A DNA stretch of 8,313 nucleotides, taken from contig QHXH01000049.1 of the NCBI GenBank assembly GCA_003222855.1, positions 1-8,313 on the forward strand, in the 5' to 3' direction. The notes under the pieces were generated by a model. The model searched no databases. It had not been told where the DNA came from and worked only from the letters and a program-made list of their open reading frames with translations. The stretch comes from Acidobacteriota bacterium. GTDB taxonomy: Bacteria; Acidobacteriota; Blastocatellia; Pyrinomonadales; Pyrinomonadaceae. Below, piece by piece: positions 1 to 6,281 of the stretch. Position 1 is the first letter of the stretch; each line of letters opens with the position of its first letter. The translations under genes and the position numbers were made by a program.

Positions 1-1
1 T

Positions 2-235
2 TTCGCATACGATGCTGAAAACGGCCTCGGTTACAGCGCGCACCGGGAATTGCGCGCCGGCGGCCTCACCGGATCAGAGATTCCCGACATTCACCAACTC
101 GGAAATCCGGACGTCAGCGGCCGCGATTTGATCACGATTCACATCTACGCGCCGCCGCTCGGGGTGCTGAAGACTTATAAGCTGGGCAGCGCGACCATCG
201 ACTTATACACGCCGGCGGAACCTGATTTTGTGTGA
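2..235 (+). CDS. Cysteine dioxygenase family protein, C-terminal part (5' end outside window)
   Basis: The frame is open from the window edge to a TGA at 233-235, giving the last 77 residues of a longer protein. The visible part fits the end of the cupin barrel of type I cysteine dioxygenase, an iron enzyme that oxidises cysteine to cysteine sulfinate in the cytoplasm. The segment DIHQLGNP (His at nt 92-94) matches the position of the third iron-binding His of the family. The segment ITIHIYAPPLGVL matches the family's SLHLYSPP strand, including the His and the catalytic Tyr. The first two iron ligands would lie outside the window, so they cannot be checked. A TTG at nt 50 could be read as a start but falls in the middle of the domain and is not the real start. 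The gene converges on comEC, with a palindromic repeat between them. A related thiol dioxygenase with another substrate is possible. Confidence 0.72.
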   Translation, partial: FAYDAENGLGYSAHRELRAGGLTGSEIPDIHQLGNPDVSGRDLITIHIYAPPLGVLKTYKLGSATIDLYTPAEPDFV

Positions 236-255
236 TCGCAACGTTTTGTCGTGTA

Positions 256-390
256 GTCAGTACCGGGAGCGGTAGCGATAGCGACTGGAGCGCAAGCGTC
301 CTCGCTTGCAATTATTCGTCGCCGAGACAGCGCGGCAACCGGGACGGTTGCGCTCCAGTCCACCCGGTCGCTACCGCTCCCGGTACTCAC
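256..390. repeat. Long imperfect palindrome built from two inverted hairpin units (REPIN-like)
   Basis: The outer arms 259-278 and 368-387 are perfect 20-base inverted repeats; with one mismatch the match extends to 256-278 / 368-390. The inner arms 283-301 (gactggagcgcaagcgtcc) and 342-360 match at 18 of 19 positions. Each inner arm also folds by itself: gcaagcg 292-298 with cgcttgc 303-309, and gcaacc 335-340 with ggttgc 346-351. The element fills the gap between the converging cysteine dioxygenase and comEC genes, so it could also work as a bidirectional terminator. That role is inferred; no U-tract follows the stem. The short ORFs across it are by-products of the palindrome. Confidence 0.88.
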
Positions 391-409
391 CTCACTTTCG
401 CATGCCACT

Positions 410-481
410 TTACTGTTGAATAAACGTACTTACCTTCGATTCTTTGCCAGCCGTTACCACGCTAATCGTTCCCCGCTCCCC
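410..481 (-). pseudogene. comEC: Out-of-frame remnant of the ComEC C-terminal tail
   Basis: Starting one base past the GHP motif of comEC, the alternative minus-strand frame is open for 23 codons to a TAA at 410-412. It begins GERGTISVVT and ends KVSTFIQQ. ComEC and related beta-lactamase-fold proteins usually end with a short beta-strand segment of this style (…DG-T-I-x-V-x-T-D-G…) about 20-25 residues after GHP. In the comEC frame, translation instead stops at 462 after a non-family tail, GGAGND. I read this as the original end of comEC, put out of frame by a small loss of sequence around 478-486, where a run of five C and four G sits. The remnant is not expected to be translated separately. 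Confidence 0.6.
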
Positions 482-3086
482 CGGGGTGACCAAAGACGGA
501 TGTGCGACCGACCGAGATGATCGCCAGCGACCCGCGCGTCGCAGCTACGAAGTCCTGCGTCGATGAGGTCCTGCTTCCGTGATGTGCGACTTTCACGATG
601 TTGCTGCGCAAGTCCGCGCCTCGACTCAGGATTCCGCGCTCGGCTTCCTTTTCAATATCAGCCGTGAACAAGAAAGCCTGAGCGCCATAGCGGATGCGCA
701 AAACCGTCCCGTCGTTGTTTCGCCAGGGCGCGTCGAGGTTGTCAGTCGGCGCCGGCCAAAGGACATCGACGCCTACCTCGCCGAAACGCAAAGTATCTCC
801 CGCTGCAATTCTTTCGATCGGAACAGTTGTCGCTTTCATTGTCTGCGCGAACCGCACATATTCAGAATCGTCGCCAGGAGTGCGCGACACAATCGCGCCG
901 CGCACTTTGAAGTTCCGCGCGACATCATTCAACCCATCAATGTGATCTGCATCTGCGTGAGTCGGCAGAATGTAATCGACGCGATCCAGTCCACGCGCCC
1001 AGAGATATTCCGAAACTACACGTTCGCCGATGCTGCGCGTGTCGCGTTCAAATGGCACGTTCCCATCGAAATCATCTGACCTGTTCCAATCAATATTTGG
1101 GCGGCCGCCACCATCGATCAGCAACATCGCACCATCGGGCATTGTCACCAGAGCGGAATCTCCCTGTCCTACATCCAGGAAATCAATGTGCAGCTTTCCA
1201 TCCGCGCGCCTGGCGCTGAACGGATGAAAGACGATTACCGAGAGAAGAAATATAAAAGTAGTCGCGATCGAAATCAGATGCGAGCGCCTCAGAAAAGCGG
1301 TGCTTCCGGTAATCAATACAGGTCGCAGGGGATTCCATTCTCTGAGCGCAAACGCAATAACGCTCAGGCAAACAAGATACAAAACATAAATCAAAGCGGC
1401 CCAGCCGTGATAATGCGGCAGGCGAATTGAAGCCATGCTCAAGCGAGTAAATGGATCGATCGCATGGACCATCACCCATTCGATCTTTTCTGACAGGAGA
1501 ACCAGCGGCGTGGCTACCGCCGAACTAAATTGCGCTATCAGCGTCGCGGCCAGGGCAACAAGGGCCAGCACAGCCATTGCCGCGCCCACAAAAATATTCA
1601 GTAGCAATGACGCCAACGACAGGCGATGAAAATAGATCACCAGTAACGGCAACATGCCGATTTGGGCAGTGGCTGAGACGATAACGGCGGCAGCCGAAAA
1701 CCGAAGCGGTGTTTGCAGGTGCCATCGCTCGCATCTGCCGGCCCATCGACTCTTAAACAGTCGATAGCTGATATTCGAGGTCGTCATTTCAGCTTGCCAC
1801 GCTCGCTCGCTCCAGAACATCGTTTCAGACAACGAGCGAAACCACGGCGCGCATGATGGCGGGTAAGGCGTTTCGTGAGTCGGCCGCCACGAACCGACTT
1901 GTTGCATCCGCATCATGATCGGCACGGCCAGGGTGACGATTGAAATCACCGAAAGAAACGTGAGCTGAAACGCCGGATCGAAGAGATCGCCGGGACGCCA
2001 GACCAGCAAGACCAACACAGCCGCAGCGATCACGTTCAAAGAACTTGCGCGGCGCCATAAGAGTGGGGCAAATATTCCGAACGTGAAAACGAGCGCTGCA
2101 CGCATCACCGGAGGCTGTGCCCCAACAGCGATCGAATAGCCGAAGAGCATCGCTACGATGGAAACAAACTGAATCATTCGATTGCGCGTGATTCGCTTCA
2201 TAATCAGGAACAAAAGGCCCGCGATGAAACTGATGTGCAATCCTGCGATTACGAGCACATGAAACGTTCCGCCCTCGCGAAAGCGCTCTGCGACCGCGCG
2301 CGAAACTTTGTGGCGATTGCCAAGCAACACCGCTTCCAACACGCCGGCAGTTTCGGTTGAGAAGTGATTGTCGAACTGTGCTTCCAAATGCTGTCGCCAT
2401 TCATACAGCCATGCAAGGGGAAGAAATATGCGGTCATCGTCAAGACGCTCCACCAGCAGCGGACTCTTGATTACGCCGGTCGCGTCGTAACCTTTGCGAT
2501 CCAGATATTCGGTAAACGGCATTACCCCCGGATTACGATAATCCTCGTCCCGATCCAGCACCGTCATGACGCGAATGCGGGCGCCATGACGAAGTTGTAA
2601 AGCGTCGTAATCCGATCGGACCAATTGATCGCCCACGTGCGCAAGTAACAAGACCTCGCCTGACACGCCATGCTCGCCGTCTTTGGATCGAAGGCGATCG
2701 ACGCTTAGTGTCAGATAGAAACCATCAGGCGCAGCTTCCGGCTGGCCCTTGATGGTCCCGGTCACTTCAACCGGCTCATTGGGCAGTAGCAGGTTTCGCT
2801 CAAACATTCGCACAATACGATTCGGCGACACACTTCGCTCCTCAAGGGACGCGAGCACATAACCCGTCGCAATAAATGCGACAAACAGGAAGGCGATTGC
2901 GACTGATGAGACAGTTCTCAGAACTGCCGTGGCAGCGATCGAGACAAGCACCAGGGCAGCAACGACAAAAGCGATCGCTAATCCTGCACTGTCGAAATAG
3001 TGGAAAGCGAAAATTCCGATTGCGAGTGATAAGGCGAGTATGACCAGCGGGTTTTTTGTGATGCGAGCCTGTGGGAGATCGCTCAT
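462..3086 (-). CDS. comEC: ComEC/Rec2 family DNA-uptake channel, C-terminus damaged
   Basis: This is an inner-membrane protein of 874 residues that in known systems forms the channel carrying single-stranded DNA into the cytoplasm during natural transformation. Residues 13-82 hold hydrophobic membrane segments, followed by a DUF4131/OB-like region (about 100-205). The Competence domain starts near 245, with the signature GTFHVLVIAGLHIS at 273-286, and has many membrane helices to about 625. A soluble loop of about 60 residues (399-460) interrupts it. The C-terminal metallo-beta-lactamase-like domain shows FLDVGQGDSALV (636-647), LLIDGGG (655-661), THADADHIDG (709-718), FTADIE (807-812), VAHHGS (833-838) and SVFGHP (863-868). 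The frame then ends abruptly with GGAGND instead of the usual tail, which survives in the next frame at 410-481. The ATG lies 3 bases after the rlmD stop without a clear Shine-Dalgarno, suggesting translational coupling. Whether the shortened protein works is unknown. Confidence 0.93.
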   Translation of the reverse strand: MSDLPQARITKNPLVILALSLAIGIFAFHYFDSAGLAIAFVVAALVLVSIAATAVLRTVSSVAIAFLFVAFIATGYVLASLEERSVSPNRIVRMFERNLLLPNEPVEVTGTIKGQPEAAPDGFYLTLSVDRLRSKDGEHGVSGEVLLLAHVGDQLVRSDYDALQLRHGARIRVMTVLDRDEDYRNPGVMPFTEYLDRKGYDATGVIKSPLLVERLDDDRIFLPLAWLYEWRQHLEAQFDNHFSTETAGVLEAVLLGNRHKVSRAVAERFREGGTFHVLVIAGLHISFIAGLLFLIMKRITRNRMIQFVSIVAMLFGYSIAVGAQPPVMRAALVFTFGIFAPLLWRRASSLNVIAAAVLVLLVWRPGDLFDPAFQLTFLSVISIVTLAVPIMMRMQQVGSWRPTHETPYPPSCAPWFRSLSETMFWSERAWQAEMTTSNISYRLFKSRWAGRCERWHLQTPLRFSAAAVIVSATAQIGMLPLLVIYFHRLSLASLLLNIFVGAAMAVLALVALAATLIAQFSSAVATPLVLLSEKIEWVMVHAIDPFTRLSMASIRLPHYHGWAALIYVLYLVCLSVIAFALREWNPLRPVLITGSTAFLRRSHLISIATTFIFLLSVIVFHPFSARRADGKLHIDFLDVGQGDSALVTMPDGAMLLIDGGGRPNIDWNRSDDFDGNVPFERDTRSIGERVVSEYLWARGLDRVDYILPTHADADHIDGLNDVARNFKVRGAIVSRTPGDDSEYVRFAQTMKATTVPIERIAAGDTLRFGEVGVDVLWPAPTDNLDAPWRNNDGTVLRIRYGAQAFLFTADIEKEAERGILSRGADLRSNIVKVAHHGSRTSSTQDFVAATRGSLAIISVGRTSVFGHPGGAGND

Positions 3087-3089
3087 GGT

Positions 3090-4292
3090 TCAAGGGCCAG
3101 TCAACTTCGCGATCGTTTCGACGTGATGAGTCTGGGGGAACATATCAAATGCATCGAGAGAGTCAAGAGAATATCCACCGGCGATTAGCTTCTTCAAATC
3201 ACGCGCGAGCGTCGCCGGATCGCAAGCTACATAGCAGATTCGTTTTGGCTTAAGTTGCAAGATTCCGCCAATAACCCGGGACTCTGCGCCGGCGCGCGGC
3301 GGATCGAGTAAAAGGAAATCGATTTCGAGTGCGCCGGCTCCGACGCCGCACTTCAAATCTGATTCGATCCACGCGGCAACGTCCGCAGCTACAACTTCAG
3401 CATTCACCAGATCCGCACCGGCAAGATTTTCTCGCGCAAAGTTTGCTGCATCAGAATTCTCTTCAACGGCGATGACTCGATTGAATCGTCGCGCCAAAGG
3501 CAGCGTTAATAATCCCACGCCACAATAAAGCTCGATCGCTGTATCGCCTGACAAGTCACCGATCGCTCCAGCTATCAATCGAGGCAGCAGATCAGCATTC
3601 GTTTGAAAAAAGCTTTGCGCGTTGAGCTTGTATTTCTCTTCACCGATTGAACGATTGATATCCGGAAGCCTCTCCGAATCGTCGTCCTCGCCAATGCTCG
3701 GACCGCTGACACCGGGCGCCACTGACACTCCCTCATCCCCGGCGACTGCACGAAAATATTTTGCGTCATCAGGAAGCAGACCTTCGCTCATGTTGTGACG
3801 CAAGGTCTCAAGAGTCCGCTGTAACTCAGGCGCGAGCACTGCGCACTCGGAAACATCGCAGACGCGGTGTGAAGCACTTTCGAAGTACCCCAATCGCTGT
3901 CGGACGGAGTCGTATTGCCATTGCGCGCGCGAGCGGTAACGCCACTGATGCGGTGCGGCTGTGATGTTGAAATCGGGTACAGTGTTGATACGCCCAATCC
4001 GATGCAGGCAGTCTTTGATGATTTCCGCTTTCGCCGACAACTGGGCTTCATAGGTTAGCTGTTGAAAGTCACAGCCACCGCAACGCCCGAAGTAAGGACA
4101 AGGCGGCGCAATTCGAACTGGCGAGGGTTCAACAACTTCAATGATCGAAGCGAAGCCGACATTTCCCTTCACTCGATCGACTCGCACCCGCAGACGATCG
4201 CCCGGGGCCGCCAAAGCTACCATCAAAGTCCTGCCTTCAGCGTGCGCGAGCCCAAAGCCACCCGGCAGAATGCGTTCGATTGTTACTTCCAT
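3090..4292 (-). CDS. rlmD: 23S rRNA (uracil-5-)-methyltransferase, RlmD/RumA type
   Basis: SAM-dependent enzyme of 400 residues that makes 5-methyluridine in 23S rRNA (U1939 in E. coli). Residues 1-55 form a TRAM RNA-binding domain. The iron-sulfur cluster cysteines are C65, C71 and C74 (CPYFGRCGGC), with the fourth probably C150 (SECAVL). The SAM-binding loop is AIELYCGVG at 252-260. FLLLDPPRAG (326-335) is the RNA-methyltransferase motif IV. The catalytic Cys is C357 in YVACDPATLARD, and the general base is E392 in THHVETIAKL. Length is slightly short for the family but all catalytic elements are present. The ATG at 4290-4292 follows three bases after a palindromic repeat and has no Shine-Dalgarno. 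The gene is followed after 3 bases by comEC. A dual-specificity RlmCD or the RlmC type cannot be excluded from sequence alone. Confidence 0.92.
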   Translation of the reverse strand: MEVTIERILPGGFGLAHAEGRTLMVALAAPGDRLRVRVDRVKGNVGFASIIEVVEPSPVRIAPPCPYFGRCGGCDFQQLTYEAQLSAKAEIIKDCLHRIGRINTVPDFNITAAPHQWRYRSRAQWQYDSVRQRLGYFESASHRVCDVSECAVLAPELQRTLETLRHNMSEGLLPDDAKYFRAVAGDEGVSVAPGVSGPSIGEDDDSERLPDINRSIGEEKYKLNAQSFFQTNADLLPRLIAGAIGDLSGDTAIELYCGVGLLTLPLARRFNRVIAVEENSDAANFARENLAGADLVNAEVVAADVAAWIESDLKCGVGAGALEIDFLLLDPPRAGAESRVIGGILQLKPKRICYVACDPATLARDLKKLIAGGYSLDSLDAFDMFPQTHHVETIAKLTGP

Positions 4293-4295
4293 GTT

Positions 4296-4367
4296 GTGTC
4301 GGAAGCCCGCGCGTCAGCAAGGGCAATCCCCGCCAGTTGCCCTCCCTAATGGTCGGGCTTCTGACAC
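4296..4367. repeat. Nested palindromic repeat filling the rlmD upstream gap
   Basis: The outer arms 4296-4309 (gtgtcggaagcccg) and 4354-4367 pair at 13 of 14 positions. An inner hairpin is formed by agggcaa 4320-4326 and ttgccct 4337-4343 with a 10-base loop. The element fills the whole space between two minus-strand genes. Its right end is the final G of the TAG stop of the 236-residue protein (4367-4369). Its left end lies 3 bases from the rlmD ATG. On the minus strand the element would form a stem directly in front of the rlmD start, so it may influence rlmD translation or act as a processing site; this is inferred. Confidence 0.85.
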
Positions 4368-5077
4368 TATATAAAAAACAGGCTCAGCCGCGGCACGCCG
4401 AAGCTTTCGCGCACTCGTTTACGCAGCAGATGGTCGCGAGTTTGAGCAAATGCCTTTTTGTCCATGTGTCGCTTGTAAGGCTTAAGCTGTGATTCGATCT
4501 CAGCGGTCATCATGCCGAGATCGTGCTCGTTAATTACCAGGCGCATCGCATCATCCAGCATCCGTTCGATTCCCGTGAGCGACTCTTCGAGCTTACGCGA
4601 ATCGGGTTGCGCGGCGGACTCGTAATCATTTCTGATTTCCGAAAGCAACGCTGATGCTCGATCCAAAGCTTCGCTCAATTCATCCTGCTTCGCTTCCTGC
4701 TCATGGGCCAGCTTCGTGATGTCGGCCAACGACTGCTCAAGATGCCGTAGCACCGCAGCACGCGGGAACGGCGCCCGGTCGTCATCTTCCGGCCGCGCAT
4801 CGACGTCGTGACTGCCAACCCGAGACTCGAGCCACTCGGCGTACTGCGCTTCGACCTCCTCCTGACAATAAAGCAGCGTCTTGACTGTGCGCTTCTGCTT
4901 CTTTGCATCATGCGAATCAAAGGCGTGCTCGATGCCGCGCAAGGCCACGTGAAGGGGCACACCACGCTCTTTCCAGCTTTCGATTAACGCCCAGTCTATC
5001 GGACTGAGCATTAGGTGCTTGCCGCGGCGGCGAATGAAAGTGTCTTCGATTTCTGAGAAGTAAGAAAAGTAGTTCAA
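4367..5077 (-). CDS. Uncharacterised coiled-coil protein, 236 residues
   Basis: I do not recognise a characterised family. The protein is soluble, with no signal peptide or membrane segment. Residues 1-75 are a compact N-terminal part with an aromatic start (NYFSYFSEIEDTFIRRRGK) and the pattern SPIDWALIESWKERGVPLHVALRGIE. Residues 88-104 are an acidic, probably flexible linker (DARPEDDDR). Residues 107-200 are rich in charged heptad-like repeats, consistent with a coiled coil in two parts (about 107-155 and 160-198). The C-terminus is basic (KPYKRHMDKKAF … LRKRVRESFGVPRL) and ends LSLFFI. The start is TTG at 5075-5077; no in-frame ATG or GTG and no clear Shine-Dalgarno precede it, and a repeat array begins about 20 bases upstream. 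It lies upstream of rlmD in the same orientation. A link to ribosome or RNA metabolism is only a guess from position. Confidence 0.8.
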   Translation of the reverse strand: MNYFSYFSEIEDTFIRRRGKHLMLSPIDWALIESWKERGVPLHVALRGIEHAFDSHDAKKQKRTVKTLLYCQEEVEAQYAEWLESRVGSHDVDARPEDDDRAPFPRAAVLRHLEQSLADITKLAHEQEAKQDELSEALDRASALLSEIRNDYESAAQPDSRKLEESLTGIERMLDDAMRLVINEHDLGMMTAEIESQLKPYKRHMDKKAFAQTRDHLLRKRVRESFGVPRLSLFFI

Positions 5078-5097
5078 GGGCTTAGACGCCGTGTTTT

Positions 5098-5241
5098 CGC
5101 TCCGTAGGAGCGAAATATTTATAGCAATGCTCGATGCCTGAATAACAAAGCTCCCCAGGAGCGGAATAGCTTATGTCGCTCCTCCGGAGCTCAAAACGAG
5201 TAACCCCGCGTTTAGTTATAAAGATGACGTTCCTACGGAGC
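5098..5241. repeat. Compound palindrome of four gctcc-NNN-ggagc hairpin units
   Basis: Four short hairpins of the form gctcc-3 bases-ggagc lie at 5098-5112, 5150-5162, 5178-5190 and 5229-5241 (the last with a G·T pair). Their loops are gta, cca, tcc and tac. The left two units are direct copies (ggagcg followed by an A/T-rich stretch ending tatag or ttatg). The right two are the same unit in inverse orientation, so the whole element is symmetric about position 5170. Spacing between unit starts is about 51, 28 and 51 bases. The right end overlaps the 3' end of coaX and supplies its stop codon. Confidence 0.85.
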
Positions 5242-5413
5242 TTTGATCTGCGCGTGTTCTTTCATACACCAGCCGCAAACCATCCAACGTTAATGTCTCG
5301 TCAACTTCCTTGATGAACTCTGAGCCTTTAGCGATCAAAGGCGCGAGACCGCCGGTCGCAATTATTCGGGGCGCACCTCCCAGCTCATCAATCATCTTCC
5401 GCAGAATGCCATC
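5216..5413 (-). pseudogene. coaX: CoaX C-terminal fragment, out of frame with the N-terminal part
   Basis: From 5413 down to the TAA at 5216-5218 this frame encodes 65 residues beginning DGILRKMIDELGG and containing the coaX hallmark IIATGGLAPLIA and LTLDGLRLVYER, the usual end of type III pantothenate kinase. It is shifted by one base relative to the N-terminal coaX frame. Between NVIG in that frame and DGIL here, about 19 family residues (the conserved segment leading from NVIGRNT to GLVDGI) are missing. The last nine residues (QSSVGTSSL) and the stop codon are encoded by the adjoining repeat. An ORF call starting further up at 5482 reads the N-terminal coding region in the wrong frame. Confidence 0.8.
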
Positions 5414-5957
5414 CGCCAATGACGTTCTGTGGTCTCTTGATTTCAACCCGCGGCAACTTCGCGGCGCGTTCGAACAAGGCATCAGCGGAAATTGTGATCC
5501 CTGGTGTAATCACCCCGCCGACATATTCGCCTTTGGAGTTGATCGCGTCAAAGGTGGTTGCGGTTCCAAAGTCGACGACTATGCACGGGCGTCCATACTT
5601 ATGAATCGCGGCCACTGCATCGACGATTCTGTCAGCGCCGACATCTGCAGGCGGTTCATAAAGAATTTTCAGACCGGTATCAACCGTGTGATCGATAAAA
5701 AGCGGCGTTAACTGAAAATAACTTTCAGCCATCCGCTTCAAAGTGAAATTAAGCGGAGGAACAACCGAAGCGATCGCAATCGCGTCGATCGATTTGAAAT
5801 CAACGCCCGTCAACGCAAACAGATTACGCGCCAGCACGCCCCATTCGTCCACTGTCCGGGCGCGCTCTGTCGTGAGCCGCCAATGCGCGACCAAACTGTC
5901 GCCGTCAAACACCCCCAGCGAAGTGTTCGTGTTGCCAATGTCGATTACCAGCAGCAT
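5388..5957 (-). CDS. coaX: Type III pantothenate kinase, N-terminal two thirds, frame-disrupted
   Basis: CoaX phosphorylates pantothenate, the first committed step of coenzyme A synthesis, in the cytoplasm. The 189-residue ORF holds the ASKHA-fold motifs: phosphate-binding DIGNTNT at 6-12, VGADRIVDAVA at 106-116 (pantothenate site and dimer interface), VVDFGTATTFD at 127-137 and GGVITPGI at 147-154. After NVIG at residue 181 the frame leaves the family sequence (GWHSAEDD) and stops at 5388. The remaining coaX C-terminus is present in the next frame (5216-5413). Family members are usually about 255-265 residues, so this ORF alone lacks the C-terminal lobe. The ATG is 2 bases after the stop of the glycosyltransferase fragment, so they are probably co-transcribed. 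As read, the gene is likely inactive unless the lesion is a sequence error. Confidence 0.88.
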   Translation of the reverse strand: MLLVIDIGNTNTSLGVFDGDSLVAHWRLTTERARTVDEWGVLARNLFALTGVDFKSIDAIAIASVVPPLNFTLKRMAESYFQLTPLFIDHTVDTGLKILYEPPADVGADRIVDAVAAIHKYGRPCIVVDFGTATTFDAINSKGEYVGGVITPGITISADALFERAAKLPRVEIKRPQNVIGGWHSAEDD

Positions 5958-5959
5958 TG

Positions 5960-6280
5960 TTAGTTTGAATTCAGAACCTTCTGGATCTCATCAGCGGCGA
6001 TGCGCGCGCCGTGCTCAGCGCGAACTACTTCGGCGACCTTTGCGGCTGGCTCGCTGTAGCTCCGCTCATCTAACAGAGTTCGCAACTCACAAAACGCCGA
6101 CTCTGCATTGTAACGCGGGCGCGGCAAAACGCGACCGCAGCCAAGCCGGGCCACTCGCGCTGCATTGTCAAACTGATCGTGCGCATGCGGCAAAATCAAG
6201 ACCGGCTTTCCCGAACGCATGCCCTGACCCGTCGTGCCGACGCCGCCTTGATGAACCACGGCGCAAGCGCGCGGCAGCAC
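5960..6280 (-). CDS. C-terminal fragment of a UDP-glycosyltransferase-like (GT1/MGT) protein
   Basis: The 106 residues from the GTG at 6278-6280 match only the end of the nucleotide-sugar-binding domain of GT-B glycosyltransferases of the GT1/macrolide glycosyltransferase type. The donor-site region is HQGGVGTTGQGMRSGKPVLILPHAHDQFDN, given here as two parts: HQGGVGTTGQ (11-20) and PVLILPHAHDQFDN (26-39). It is followed by AARVARLGCGR and a terminal helix. Upstream of the GTG the same frame still reads DEYAPYSE, also family-like, then meets a TAA at 6305-6307. The preceding 300 or so residues (acceptor domain and start of the donor domain) are absent and birA sequence takes their place. This is a truncated gene, unlikely to be an active enzyme. 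It lies between birA and coaX with gaps of 1 and 2 bases. Confidence 0.75.
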   Translation of the reverse strand: MLPRACAVVHQGGVGTTGQGMRSGKPVLILPHAHDQFDNAARVARLGCGRVLPRPRYNAESAFCELRTLLDERSYSEPAAKVAEVVRAEHGARIAADEIQKVLNSN

Positions 6281-6281
6281 C

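Noticed and set aside
175..423. Short ORFs on both strands (175-408 minus, 232-423 plus) across the comEC/cysteine dioxygenase gap
   Set aside because: They read through the long palindrome, which gives similar peptides (STGSGSD, CAPVA) on both strands. This is a symmetry effect, not coding.
399..1382. Possible functional insertion in ComEC (loop of about 60 residues between membrane segments, residues 399-460, nt about 1707-1892)
   Set aside because: Loops of this kind between the Competence-domain helices are common in ComEC and the reading frame is intact on both sides, so I see no reason to call it foreign.
1825..2400. Minus-strand ORF of 191 codons inside comEC
   Set aside because: It is an out-of-frame reading of the Competence domain. 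The overlapping comEC frame carries the family motifs and continuous membrane segments.
5098..5241. CRISPR array from the regularly spaced short repeats
   Set aside because: Only four 13-15 base units are present, with alternating orientation and unequal spacing (51, 28, 51), and no cas gene. The mirror layout fits a REPIN-type element instead.
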